A DNA stretch of 64,000 nucleotides from Pseudomonas putida (GTDB taxonomy: Bacteria > Pseudomonadota > Gammaproteobacteria > Pseudomonadales > Pseudomonadaceae): positions 62,001 through 126,000 of the forward strand of contig NZ_JANHLK010000005.1 in assembly GCF_028682635.1 (NCBI RefSeq). Reading direction: 5' to 3'. Shown one piece after another: positions 51,857 through 60,089 of the stretch. Each line of letters begins with the position of its first letter. Within the stretch, counting starts at the first letter, position 1. The notes beneath the pieces were generated by a model. The model saw only the letters and a program-made list of their open reading frames with translations. It did no database searches and had not been told where the DNA came from. A program made the translations under genes and the position numbers.

Positions 51857-54800
51857 TCAGTCTGTGGTCGCCAACGCCGGTACCGGCGAAGCTGCTGGTG
51901 GGAGAGTTTGCCTATGAAATAAACGCTCCAGCCACAAGTATATGACCGGGGTGGTGAACAGCGTCAGTGCCTGGCTCACCAGCAAGCCGCCGACCACGGC
52001 GATCCCCAGGGGCTGGCGCAGTTCCGCGCCGGTGCCGTAGCCGAGCATCAGCGGCAGGGCGCCGAGCAGGGCGGCGAGGGTGGTCATGATGATCGGCCGG
52101 AACCGCGTGATACAGGCCTTGAAGATCGCCTCTTCCGGCGACAAACCACCGTTGCGCTGCGCTTCGAGGGCGAAGTCGATCATCAGGATGCCGTTTTTCT
52201 TGACGATGCCGATCAACAGCACCAGCCCGATCAGCGCCATGATCGAAAAGTCCTGGCCGCAGATCCACAGCATGATCACCGCGCCCAGCCCGGCCGAGGG
52301 CAGTGTCGAGATGATGGTCAGTGGATGCACGAAGCTCTCGTAGAGCACGCCGAGAATGATGTAAACCGCCACCAGCGCCGCCAGAATCAACCATGGCTGG
52401 CTGGCCAGCGAACTCTGGAACGCCTGGGCCGCGCCCTGGAAATTACCGCTGATGGCGGTAGGCATGCCGATGTCTACCTTGGCCTGATTGAGCATGATCA
52501 CCGCATCGCCCAACGCCACACCGGGTGCCAGGTTGAACGACAGGTTGGCAGCCGGGAACATGCCGTCATGGGCGATGGACAGCGGCCCCACCGTTGGCGC
52601 GTCGAATTTCGCCAGGGCCGACAGCGGCACCATTTCTCCACTCAGGGGCGAGCGCAGGTAGAAGTAGTTGAGGCTCTCGGCCTTGCCCCGTTGCCGGGTG
52701 TCCAGTTCCAGGATCACGTTGTACTGGTTGATCTGGGTCTGGAACTCGTTGATCTGGCGCTGGCCGAAGGCGTCGTACAGCGCTTCATCCACATCGCTGG
52801 CCGTCAGGCCAAAGCGTGCCGCGGCACTGCGGTCGATGGTGATATGGGTGATGCTGCCGCCCAGTTGCAGGTCGTTGGAAATGTCGCGGAAGGCCGGGTT
52901 GCCGCGCAGTTTTTCCGTCAGGCGCTGGGTCCAGGTGCTCAGGACAGCACCGTCGTTGCTCTTGAGCACGTACTGGTACTGGGCCCGGCTCGGGCCGGAG
53001 CTGAGGTTGATGTCTTGCCCGGCACGCAGGTACAGGACGATGCCCGGTACTTTCATCAATTGCGGGCGAATCCGGTCGATGAACTCGCTGGCTGACACAT
53101 CACGGTCGCCGCGTTTTTTCAGGGCGATCCAGAAACGGCCGTTGGCGATGGTCTGGTTGCTGCCCGAGACGCCCACCGAGTGAGAGAACGCTTGAACCGC
53201 AGGATCAGCGGCGACGATTTCGGCCATCGCCAGGTGTTTTTTCACCATGTCGCCGTAGGAAATATCCGCAGCTGCTTCGGTGGTACCGAGAACGAAGCCT
53301 GTGTCCTGGATCGGGAAGAAGCCTTTAGGAATAAAGATGTATCCGGCGACCGCCAACACCAGCGACAAACCGAACACGCCAATCATCAATTTCTGGTGGG
53401 CGAGGGCACGGCGCAGGCCTTTTTCGTACCACGCCAGCAGGCGCTCGCCGAAGCCCGGTTTGTCGTGGGCGTGGTGCACGGGCGCGCGCATGAACAGCGC
53501 TGCCAAGGTGGGCGCCAACGTCAGGGACACCACCACCGAAATCATGATGGTCGAGGTGGCGGTCAGGGCGAACTCCTTGAACAGGCGTCCGACCACACCC
53601 CCCATGAACAGTAACGGAATGAACGCCGCCACCAGCGAGAAGCTGATCGACACCACGGTAAATCCGATCTCGCCGGCGCCCTTGATCGCGGCCTCGCGCA
53701 TGCCGTCACCGGCCTCGAGATGGCGGTGGATGTTCTCCACCACCACGATCGCATCGTCCACCACAAAGCCCACGGCCACCACGATCGCCACCAGCGTCAG
53801 GTTGTTCAGGCTGAAACCCATGACGTACATCAGCGCAAAGCTGGCAATCAGCGACACACCGAGCACTGCCGACACGATCAGGGTGGCAGACAGTTGGCGC
53901 AGGAACAGCGCCATCACCGCCACCACCAGCAGCACGGCGATCATCAAGGTGATTTCCACCTCATGCAGCGAAGCGCGGATGGTCTGGGTGCGGTCGATCA
54001 GCACCTTGACCTGCACCGAGGCCGGCAACATCGCCTGCAACGCCGGCAGTGCGGCCTGAATACGATCCACGGTCTCGACGATGTTGGCGCCCGGCTGGCG
54101 GAAGATCACCAGGTTGACGCCCGGTTGCGAGCCCGCCCACGCCTGGACGTAGGCATCTTCCGAGCCGTTGACGACTTTCGCCACATCCTTGAGGTGAACC
54201 GGTGCCCCGTCCTTGTAGGAAACGATCAACTGGCTGTATTCGTCGGGGTGGAACAGTTGATCGTTGGTCGAAAGCGTCGAGATGCTCGATTCGCCGTACA
54301 GCGCGCCTTTGGCCAGGTTGAGGCTGGTCTGCTGGATCGCCAGGCGAATGTCTGCCAGGGTCAGGCCGATGGCGGCGAGTTTGTCGGCGGACACCTGGAC
54401 CCGGATCGCCGGGCGCTGCTGCCCGGTGATGGACACCTGGCCGACGCCGTCGACCTGACTGAGTTGGCGGGACAACAGGGTTTCCGTCAGGTCGCTGAGT
54501 TCAGGGCCAGGCATCAGCGACGAGTTGACGCTGAGGATCAGCACAGGGCTGTCGGCCGGGTTGACCTTGCGCCAGGTCGGCAGGTTCGGCATGTCCTTGG
54601 GCAGTTTGCCTGCCGCGGTGTTGATGGCGGCCTGGACTTCCTGGGCCGCGGTGTCGATGCTTTTGTCGAGGGTGAATTGCAGGGTCAGGTTGGTCGAGCC
54701 CAGGGCGCTGCTCGAGGTCATTTGCGTCACGCCGGGAATGGCGCTGAACTGCACTTCAAGGGGCGTGGCCACGGATGACGCCATGGTTTCCGGGCTGGCA

Positions 54801-54970
54801 CCAGGCAACTGGGCGGCCACCTGGATTGTCGGAAATTCCGCCTCCGGCAGCGGCGCGATAGGCAGGCGCGGAAACGCGATGACCCCCAGCAGCACCAGGG
54901 CAAATGTCAGCAGGATCGTGGCCACCGGGTGGTCGATGCACCAGGCGGATATCGAGCCGTGGCCTTTCAT
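51857..54970 (-). CDS. RND multidrug efflux permease (MdtB/MuxB-like, HAE1)
   Basis: 1037-residue resistance-nodulation-division transporter. Twelve transmembrane helices with two large periplasmic loops; it starts SAWCIDHPVATILLTFALVLLGV. The proton-relay pair Asp405-Asp406 is in GFVVDDAIVVVENI, typical of drug (HAE1) rather than metal (HME) pumps, which carry a different TM4 pattern. Closest in feel to MdtB/MdtC/MuxB. It overlaps the adaptor gene by four bases (ATGA). Notable: an HAE1-type pump is paired with a metal-type two-component system, and no outer-membrane factor gene is present. Confidence 0.93.
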   Translation of the reverse strand: MKGHGSISAWCIDHPVATILLTFALVLLGVIAFPRLPIAPLPEAEFPTIQVAAQLPGASPETMASSVATPLEVQFSAIPGVTQMTSSSALGSTNLTLQFTLDKSIDTAAQEVQAAINTAAGKLPKDMPNLPTWRKVNPADSPVLILSVNSSLMPGPELSDLTETLLSRQLSQVDGVGQVSITGQQRPAIRVQVSADKLAAIGLTLADIRLAIQQTSLNLAKGALYGESSISTLSTNDQLFHPDEYSQLIVSYKDGAPVHLKDVAKVVNGSEDAYVQAWAGSQPGVNLVIFRQPGANIVETVDRIQAALPALQAMLPASVQVKVLIDRTQTIRASLHEVEITLMIAVLLVVAVMALFLRQLSATLIVSAVLGVSLIASFALMYVMGFSLNNLTLVAIVVAVGFVVDDAIVVVENIHRHLEAGDGMREAAIKGAGEIGFTVVSISFSLVAAFIPLLFMGGVVGRLFKEFALTATSTIMISVVVSLTLAPTLAALFMRAPVHHAHDKPGFGERLLAWYEKGLRRALAHQKLMIGVFGLSLVLAVAGYIFIPKGFFPIQDTGFVLGTTEAAADISYGDMVKKHLAMAEIVAADPAVQAFSHSVGVSGSNQTIANGRFWIALKKRGDRDVSASEFIDRIRPQLMKVPGIVLYLRAGQDINLSSGPSRAQYQYVLKSNDGAVLSTWTQRLTEKLRGNPAFRDISNDLQLGGSITHITIDRSAAARFGLTASDVDEALYDAFGQRQINEFQTQINQYNVILELDTRQRGKAESLNYFYLRSPLSGEMVPLSALAKFDAPTVGPLSIAHDGMFPAANLSFNLAPGVALGDAVIMLNQAKVDIGMPTAISGNFQGAAQAFQSSLASQPWLILAALVAVYIILGVLYESFVHPLTIISTLPSAGLGAVIMLWICGQDFSIMALIGLVLLIGIVKKNGILMIDFALEAQRNGGLSPEEAIFKACITRFRPIIMTTLAALLGALPLMLGYGTGAELRQPLGIAVVGGLLVSQALTLFTTPVIYLWLERLFHRQTLPPAASPVPALATTD

Positions 54971-56127
54971 GGCGCCGCCTCCGATTGCACGACCTGCGGC
55001 GGTTCTGTCAGCACTTGCACCGTGGCGCCGGGCTTGAGCCGCGATTGACCGTCGCTGACCAGCACGTCACCCGGTTTCACCCCCTTGATGATGCTCTGGC
55101 CGCTGCCCTGGTAAACCATCTGTACCGGCACGGTTTCAACCTTGGTGCCGTTTACCCGGTAGACGAAGTGCTGATCGAGGCCACGCTGTACGACGGTGGG
55201 AGGTACCACCAGCGCATCCTTATCCAGCGCTGTCTGAATCTTTACCGTCACCAACAGGCCGGGCCAGAGTTTTTGTCCGGCGTTGCTGAATTCGGCCTTG
55301 GCGCGGATGGTGCCGGTATTGGCGTTGATCTGGTTGTCGATCAGGGTCAGGCGGCCTTCGCCCAGCAGGTTGCCGGTTTCGCCGTCGGTGTCGGCACCGA
55401 TGTAGGCCTTGACCCTGGCCCGTTCCGGGTCGCTGATCAGGCCTTGCAGGGTCGGCAGCATTTGCTGCGGCAGGGAGAACTCCACGGCGATCGGGTCGAT
55501 CTGGGTCACCGTAAACAGTCCTGAGGCGTCAGTCATGCGCAGGAAGTTGCCTTCGTCCACTGTGCGAATACCGACACGGCCACTGACCGGGGAGCGAATC
55601 TGCGTGTAGGACAACTGCACCTGGGCCGCGTCAATCGACGCCTGGTTGCCCTGGACGGTGGCCTTGAGCTGGTTGACCAACGCTTGTTGCTGGTCGTAGG
55701 TCTGTTTGGACACACCGTCGTCAACGCTCAATAGCTTGTAGCGCTTGAGGTTGACCTGGGCCACTTGCAGTTGCGCCTGGCTTTCGCCCAGTTGCGCCCT
55801 GGCCTGGTCCAGGCTGGCGCGGATCGATCGGTCGTCGATGGTGGCCAGCAGGTCGCCTTTGCTCACCAGTTGGCCTTCCTTGACCAGGATCCTGGTGAGG
55901 ATGCCGTCGATCTGCGGTCGGACCACCACGCTGTGCAGCGACAGCACCGAGCCGATGCCGGTGACGTAGCGGGGCACGTCTTTTTCCACCACGTTGATCA
56001 CGCGCACCGGGATGGCGGTCGGTGCGGCGACTTTAACCGTGGACGGTTTCATCAGGTACCACGCGCCCAGCGCCACCAGCACGATCAGAAAGGCTGCTAG
56101 AAGAACGGATTTTTTCTGGGTTCGCAT
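54967..56127 (-). CDS. RND periplasmic adaptor (membrane fusion protein)
   Basis: 386-residue membrane fusion protein. N-terminal membrane anchor (residues ~7-25, SVLLAAFLIVLVALGAWYLM; no lipobox cysteine), then barrel-sandwich hybrid (VVRPQIDGILTRILVKEGQLVSKGDLL), coiled-coil hairpin (SLDQARAQLGESQAQLQVAQ), and the second lipoyl half (SPVSGRVGIRTVDEGNFL). It joins the RND pump to an outer-membrane channel encoded elsewhere. First gene of the adaptor-pump-regulator-kinase operon. Confidence 0.93.
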   Translation of the reverse strand: MRTQKKSVLLAAFLIVLVALGAWYLMKPSTVKVAAPTAIPVRVINVVEKDVPRYVTGIGSVLSLHSVVVRPQIDGILTRILVKEGQLVSKGDLLATIDDRSIRASLDQARAQLGESQAQLQVAQVNLKRYKLLSVDDGVSKQTYDQQQALVNQLKATVQGNQASIDAAQVQLSYTQIRSPVSGRVGIRTVDEGNFLRMTDASGLFTVTQIDPIAVEFSLPQQMLPTLQGLISDPERARVKAYIGADTDGETGNLLGEGRLTLIDNQINANTGTIRAKAEFSNAGQKLWPGLLVTVKIQTALDKDALVVPPTVVQRGLDQHFVYRVNGTKVETVPVQMVYQGSGQSIIKGVKPGDVLVSDGQSRLKPGATVQVLTEPPQVVQSEAAP

Positions 56128-56181
56128 GCGAGAGGGGCACCGGGTCGGGAAATGGAAGTGTTCGCAGCTTTGTCTTTCTAC

Positions 56182-56235
56182 GTTATAGCCCCGTGACCCG
56201 GTCAGGAAAGTGACTGTTAACTGACAGCGGTGTCA
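56182..56235 (-). promoter_or_regulatory. RND operon promoter with TGACA-N4-TGTCA response-regulator box
   Basis: On the minus strand: AACTGACA-CCGC-TGTCAGTT (56219-56238) is a perfect 8-bp inverted repeat whose core TGACA-N4-TGTCA (56222-56235) matches the CusR/CopR-type box. A -10 (TATAAC, 56182-56187) lies downstream toward the adaptor gene, with no good -35, as expected for an activated promoter. A second imperfect repeat TGACC-C-GGTCA lies at about 56194-56204. The box overlaps the stop codon of the upstream small gene. Confidence 0.6.
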
Positions 56236-56547
56236 GTTTGCACGTATGGAGTCCCACTCGGTCACGTAAGCCGTTTTGCTTTTCTTGTTGTAGAGGCACA
56301 GTTCGGTACCTTGCTGGCCTTTCATGTGCTTTTGCGGGTACTGGCCTTGCAGCAGCAGGGCGGTGTAGCCGACCCGATCATCGAATTGTGCGGCGTTGCC
56401 GACGGGTTTGGCGTTCGCCAGGTCGCTGGCCTTGGTGCAACTGGCGAGCACGGCCTTGTCGAAGGCGGCCCAGGCCTCGGGGCTGGAGGCGTAGGCCTGG
56501 GTGGCGAGGGCAGTGAGGCAGGCGAAGGTCAGGGTGACAGCTTTCAT
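56233..56547 (-). CDS. Small periplasmic protein, unknown function
   Basis: 104 residues with a signal peptide (MKAVTLTFACLTALATQAYA, cleavage before SSPEAW). The mature ~84 residues contain two cysteines (SCTKAS and ELCLYN) that could form one disulfide, and end KTAYVTEWDSIRAN. No family recognised. It lies directly upstream of the RND operon on the same strand, 105 bases from the adaptor start, and its stop codon lies in the presumed response-regulator box, so its transcription could affect that promoter. Confidence 0.7.
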   Translation of the reverse strand: MKAVTLTFACLTALATQAYASSPEAWAAFDKAVLASCTKASDLANAKPVGNAAQFDDRVGYTALLLQGQYPQKHMKGQQGTELCLYNKKSKTAYVTEWDSIRAN

Positions 56548-56634
56548 GGTTCAGGGATCCTTGGGCGGGGTTGGCCAAGGTGTGAGTATGCCTGAAGGCT
56601 TGGGGGGCGAACGCGCGGCTCGGCGAGGGACGGG

Positions 56635-57117
56635 TCAGACCGGAACCGGTTCCCGGCGCACCACATACATCCCGGCGCTTTCATACAACCGCTGTGCGCG
56701 AAGGTTGCCTTCCAGCACTTTCAGGTCGACGTAGCCTTCGCGCCGCCGTTGAAATTCGGTGAAGGCATTGAGCAGCAAGGCTCGCCCCAAGCCGCGGCCT
56801 TGAGCCCGTGGATGCACCACCAGACTCTTGATGTAGGCGCTGGTCCAGCACTGACAGACGCCCACGATACCCTGGGCATCCAGAGCGATGAAACACAATG
56901 TCGGATCATACTCAGGATCGGTTTCAAATCGCTGTTGCCATTCGTCCAGGCCCGGGACGCGGCCGCCGCCTTGCGCGTGACCCTGAGCCATCAAGCGATG
57001 AACTTCTTCTGCCTGTTCGGGACGATACCCGGTCAGGACGATTCCCGGGGGCCAGGTGATGGCGGGCACGGCTTCAGCGAGACAGCGGCGCATGAGAAAG
57101 CAGAATTGCTCGTCCAA
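56635..57117 (-). CDS. GNAT-family N-acetyltransferase
   Basis: 160-residue acetyltransferase. The acetyl-CoA pyrophosphate loop is VVHPRAQGRGLGRALL (Q/RxxGxG/A pattern), followed by LKVLEGNLRAQRLYESAGM, the usual GNAT end. Substrate unknown. The TTG at 57117 starts one codon after the cheV stop with AAGG upstream; an alternative ATG at 57093 lacks an RBS. Likely co-transcribed with cheV. Confidence 0.82.
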   Translation of the reverse strand: MDEQFCFLMRRCLAEAVPAITWPPGIVLTGYRPEQAEEVHRLMAQGHAQGGGRVPGLDEWQQRFETDPEYDPTLCFIALDAQGIVGVCQCWTSAYIKSLVVHPRAQGRGLGRALLLNAFTEFQRRREGYVDLKVLEGNLRAQRLYESAGMYVVRREPVPV

Positions 57118-57120
57118 GAC

Positions 57121-58023
57121 TCAATGACCTTGTTCGGCCACAGCCTTGGCCGCGTCGATCAGGCACTTGGTCAGCTCCGGCGAAGAGAACTTGGTCAGCA
57201 CCGCATTCGCGCCCGCAAGCCGCGCCTTTTCGCTGTTCATCGCACTGTCCAGGGACGTATGCAGCAGCACGTAGAGGTGCGCGAAATCCGGGGTTTCACG
57301 CAGGGTGCGGGTGAAGGCGTAGCCGTCCATTTCGGACATTTCGATATCGGAGACGATCAGGTTGATCTGCTCGGCGGTGCCTTGCAGGTCCAGCAGGCAG
57401 TCGATGGCTTCCTTGGCACTGCGCGCCGTGTGGCATTGCAGGCCCAGGTTGCGCAAGGTGTGCACCGATTGCTGCAGCGCGACCTGACTGTCATCGACCA
57501 CCAGGATGCGCGCGCTGCCCAGGGTCTCGGCATCTTCCATGCTGAGCTCGGTCGGCGCCATGTCGATGGGCACCGGGGCGATGCCATGGATGACCTTTTC
57601 GATGTCCAGCACCTGCACCAGAGTGCCGTCCACCGAGGTGACGCCGGTGATGTACGAGCGCGAACCGCCAGAGCCGAAGGGGGGAGGACGGATGTCGGTG
57701 GTCAGGCAGTGCACGATCTTGCTCACCGCCTGTACATGCAAACCTTGCTTGGAGCGGCTGACGTCCGTGACGATCAGGCACCCACCATCAGGATCTGCCA
57801 GCGGGCGCTCACCGATGGCACGGCTGAGATCGATCACCGACAATGAAGTGCCGCGCAGGGTGGCGATGCCTTTGACGTGGGGATGCGCTTCGGGGAGTTT
57901 GGTCAGTGGCGGGCAAGGGATGATTTCACTGACTTTGAGCAGGTTGATCGCCATCAGCTTGCCACTGCGCAAGGTAAACAGCAGAAGCGAAAGTGAATCT
58001 GCGCGGGCTTTGGTGGAGGACAT
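57121..58023 (-). CDS. Chemotaxis coupling protein CheV (CheW-REC)
   Basis: 300 residues: an N-terminal CheW domain (~10-150; LLLFTLRSGKLMAINLLKVSEI, GIATLRGTSLSVIDLSRAIG) and a C-terminal receiver domain with phospho-acceptor Asp226 (LIVSDIEMSEMDG), acidic pair in VVDDSQ and Lys278. CheV couples chemoreceptors to CheA and adapts the array when phosphorylated. A sigma-28 promoter lies 60-90 bases upstream (58089-58115), which ties it to the flagellar regulon. RBS AGAAGG. Confidence 0.93.
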   Translation of the reverse strand: MSSTKARADSLSLLLFTLRSGKLMAINLLKVSEIIPCPPLTKLPEAHPHVKGIATLRGTSLSVIDLSRAIGERPLADPDGGCLIVTDVSRSKQGLHVQAVSKIVHCLTTDIRPPPFGSGGSRSYITGVTSVDGTLVQVLDIEKVIHGIAPVPIDMAPTELSMEDAETLGSARILVVDDSQVALQQSVHTLRNLGLQCHTARSAKEAIDCLLDLQGTAEQINLIVSDIEMSEMDGYAFTRTLRETPDFAHLYVLLHTSLDSAMNSEKARLAGANAVLTKFSSPELTKCLIDAAKAVAEQGH

Positions 58024-58088
58024 AAAAACCTTCTGTGGAAAAAGGTGGTGAGGCGATCCGTGGATCAGCCACAGCTATCGATGCCAGG

Positions 58089-58115
58089 TTATCGACTTGT
58101 GGGGGGCAGGCTTTA
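58089..58115 (-). promoter_or_regulatory. Sigma-28 (FliA) promoter of cheV
   Basis: On the minus strand: TAAAGCCT (58115-58108), 11 bases, GTCGATAA (58096-58089). The consensus is TAAAGTTT-N11-GCCGATAA; 13 of 16 positions match with the exact spacing. Confidence 0.75.
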
Positions 58116-58156
58116 GGAAAATCCACCGGGACTGTTCAAACCCTCGCAAAATGAAA

Positions 58157-58194
58157 CAAAAAAGCCCCGTCTCTTTAAAAGAGAGCGGGGCTTT
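58157..58194 (-). terminator. Intrinsic terminator after bfr
   Basis: Minus-strand AAAGCCCCG / CGGGGCTTT stem with an additional TCTCTT/AAGAGA inner stem, then a U-run. Confidence 0.88.
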
Positions 58195-58223
58195 GTTTTG
58201 CATCAAGACTGGCGCAGTAGAAC

Positions 58224-58700
58224 TTACTCATCGTCGCCCATCTGCGATTGCAGGTAGTTCTCGATACCGATCTTGTCGATAAGACCCAGTTGGGTTTCCA
58301 GCCAGTCGATATGTTCTTCTTCGGATTCGAGGATATCTTCAAGCAGGTCACGGCTACCGAAGTCGCCGACTGTTTCGCAATGCGCGATCGCCGCTTTCAG
58401 GTCGGCATGGCCGGTCTTCTCGATACGCAGGTCACACTGGATCATTTCCTCGGTGTGCTCGCCGATCTGCAGCTTGCCCAGGTCCTGGACGTTCGGCAGG
58501 CCTTCAAGGAACAGGATGCGCTTGATCAGCTTGTCCGCGTGCTTCATCTCGTCGATGGATTCGTGGTACTCGTGCTTGCCGAGCTTGTTCAGGCCCCAAT
58601 CTTCGTACATGCGTGCATGCAGGAAGTATTGATTGATCGCGACCAGCTCATTGGCAAGGATCTTGTTGAGATGCTGGATGACTGTAACGTCGCCTTTCAT
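58224..58700 (-). CDS. bfr: Bacterioferritin (heme-binding type)
   Basis: 158-residue bacterioferritin. Ferroxidase ligands Glu18, Glu51, His54 and later Glu/His residues (ESEEEHIDW) are present, and Met52 (DEMKH) is the axial heme ligand, so this is a BfrB-type subunit that stores iron and releases it through Bfd. 24-subunit cages are the family norm. A possible promoter (TTGTGC-16-TATAGA on the minus strand, 58754-58727) lies upstream. Separated from bfd by a terminator, so regulated on its own. Confidence 0.96.
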   Translation of the reverse strand: MKGDVTVIQHLNKILANELVAINQYFLHARMYEDWGLNKLGKHEYHESIDEMKHADKLIKRILFLEGLPNVQDLGKLQIGEHTEEMIQCDLRIEKTGHADLKAAIAHCETVGDFGSRDLLEDILESEEEHIDWLETQLGLIDKIGIENYLQSQMGDDE

Positions 58701-58726
58701 GATGGGGTCCTGCCCTGTATTAGCTG

Positions 58727-58754
58727 TCTATAAGGCAGAGTTTGAGCCGCACAA
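58727..58754 (-). promoter_or_regulatory. Possible bfr promoter
   Basis: Minus strand TTGTGC (58754-58749), 16 bases, TATAGA (58732-58727), 27 bases before the bfr start codon. Confidence 0.42.
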
Positions 58755-58856
58755 CTAAGAGTGTCAAACCTAAGTTATTGAATAATAAATGAAAATTAAT
58801 CGGAATAAGAATGTTTGTGTTCCGCGTCTAGAGCCTAAGCAATTGATTTTCAGGCA

Positions 58857-58882
58857 TAAAAAAACCGGACATACGTCCGGTT
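58857..58882 (-). terminator. Intrinsic terminator after bfd
   Basis: Minus-strand ACCGGAC / GTCCGGT stem with a GTAT-type loop and a seven-U run. Confidence 0.9.
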
Positions 58883-58898
58883 CTTTGAAATAGGGTAT

Positions 58899-59117
58899 TT
58901 ACGCAGCGGTAAATTCAACAGGAAAAGGGATCGCCGCCTGGGCCGTTTGCAATTTGGTCAGGGTCTCGCGGACCACTTCCTTGGCCAGGCAGGCACATTT
59001 GCCGCATTGACTGGCAACGCCGGTGGCCTGGCGCACTTCCTTGTAGCTGCAGCATCCTTCATAGATCGCATCGCGGATTTGGCCGTCGGTGACGCCAGTG
59101 CAGAGGCAAACATACAT
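58899..59117 (-). CDS. bfd: Bacterioferritin-associated ferredoxin Bfd
   Basis: 72-residue [2Fe-2S] ferredoxin. The unusual ligand set C4-x-C6 ... C38-x2-C41 is present (YVCLCTGVTD, SQCGKCACL). It passes electrons to the heme of BfrB so that stored iron can be released when iron is scarce. Expression under iron limitation is predicted by the Fur box in its promoter. Confidence 0.96.
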   Translation of the reverse strand: MYVCLCTGVTDGQIRDAIYEGCCSYKEVRQATGVASQCGKCACLAKEVVRETLTKLQTAQAAIPFPVEFTAA

Positions 59118-59156
59118 AAGTGAAAACCGTCGCTGTTTATGTCTCGAATGCGATGG

Positions 59157-59185
59157 ATCTTAATGTTAACGAGAATGATTGTCAA
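59157..59185 (-). promoter_or_regulatory. bfd promoter with embedded Fur box
   Basis: Minus strand TTGACA (59185-59180), 17 bases, TAAGAT (59162-59157). The Fur box GTTAACGAGAATGATTGTC (59165-59183 on the plus strand) matches the 19-bp consensus at 14 positions and covers the -35 and spacer, so iron-loaded Fur would block RNA polymerase. Confidence 0.8.
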
Positions 59186-59422
59186 AGTGCTTTGGGAAGG
59201 GTTTTTGACAGGCCTGACGAACGGTTGACCAGCGACGCGCCGTCAACCGAAATACCCTTCGTCCTTTTTTACGCCCAGGGGAGAAACCGTTACGGACAGG
59301 TCAAAAACGCAGTGTATGATGGCCGGTCTTTTCGAAACGGGTTCGTGTCACAGGGCTGTCGCCTGAGGGTGGCAGGCTGACGCAAACCTTGTTCTTAACG
59401 CTTCTACACCAGGAGATATCCA
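59184..59422 (+). other. Leader region of the peroxiredoxin gene with paired repeats
   Basis: 239 bases. CGGTTGAC (59222-59229) and GTCAACCG (59242-59249) form an 8-bp stem, nested inside GAAGGGT (59196-59202) and ACCCTTC (59254-59260), with a T-run at 59265-59270. Further on, TATGAT (59315-59320) could be the -10 for the peroxiredoxin gene; the -35 is weak. No OxyR-type site seen. Confidence 0.4.
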
Positions 59423-60025
59423 ATGAGCGTACTCGTAGGCAAACAAGCCCCTGACTTCACCGTACCGGCCGTACTCGGCAATGGCGAAATCGTGGACAGC
59501 TTCACCCTGTCGTCGGCCATCAAAGGCAAATACGGCCTGGTGTTCTTTTACCCACTGGACTTCACCTTCGTTTGCCCGTCGGAGCTGATCGCTCTGGACA
59601 ACCGCATGTCCGAATTCAAGGCACGCAACGTTGAAGTGGTCGCTGTGTCGATCGACTCGCACTTCACCCACAACGCATGGCGCAACACCCCGGTAAACGA
59701 TGGTGGTATCGGCGCAGTGCGTTACACCATGGCTGCCGACATCAAGCAGGAAATCATGAAGGCCTACGACGTTCAGTCCGCTGACGGCGTTGCTTTCCGT
59801 GGCGCGTTCCTGATCGACGACAAAGGCGTTGTCCGTTCGCAGATCATCAACGACCTGCCGCTGGGCCGTAACATGGAAGAGCTGCTGCGTCTGGTCGACG
59901 CTCTGCAATTCCACGAAGAACACGGCGAAGTTTGCCCTGCCAACTGGAAAAAAGGCGACAAAGGCATGAACGCTTCGCCAGAAGGCGTTGCGGCTTACCT
60001 GACCGAGCACGCTGCTGCGTTGTAA
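59423..60025 (+). CDS. Typical 2-Cys peroxiredoxin (AhpC/Prx family)
   Basis: 200-residue thiol peroxidase. The peroxidatic Cys51 lies in FTFVCPSEL and the resolving Cys171 in GEVCPANW, with Thr and Arg in their usual places, so it is a typical two-cysteine enzyme that reduces hydrogen peroxide and organic peroxides using thioredoxin or a similar donor. A strong RBS (AGGAGA) precedes ATG. Its position next to bfr/bfd fits joint handling of iron and peroxide. Followed by its own terminator. Confidence 0.95.
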   Translation: MSVLVGKQAPDFTVPAVLGNGEIVDSFTLSSAIKGKYGLVFFYPLDFTFVCPSELIALDNRMSEFKARNVEVVAVSIDSHFTHNAWRNTPVNDGGIGAVRYTMAADIKQEIMKAYDVQSADGVAFRGAFLIDDKGVVRSQIINDLPLGRNMEELLRLVDALQFHEEHGEVCPANWKKGDKGMNASPEGVAAYLTEHAAAL

Positions 60026-60039
60026 GGTACCAGGTACAA

Positions 60040-60067
60040 AAAAACCGGCCTCAGGGCCGGTTTTTTA
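60040..60067 (+). terminator. Intrinsic terminator after peroxiredoxin gene
   Basis: AACCGGCC / GGCCGGTT stem with a short loop and six T. Confidence 0.9.
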
Positions 60068-60089
60068 TGCGCGAAAAATGTCTGGAACC

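Noticed and set aside
56219..56238. Palindrome at the end of the small periplasmic gene as its terminator
   Set aside because: No U-run follows in the direction of transcription; the core matches a response-regulator box better.
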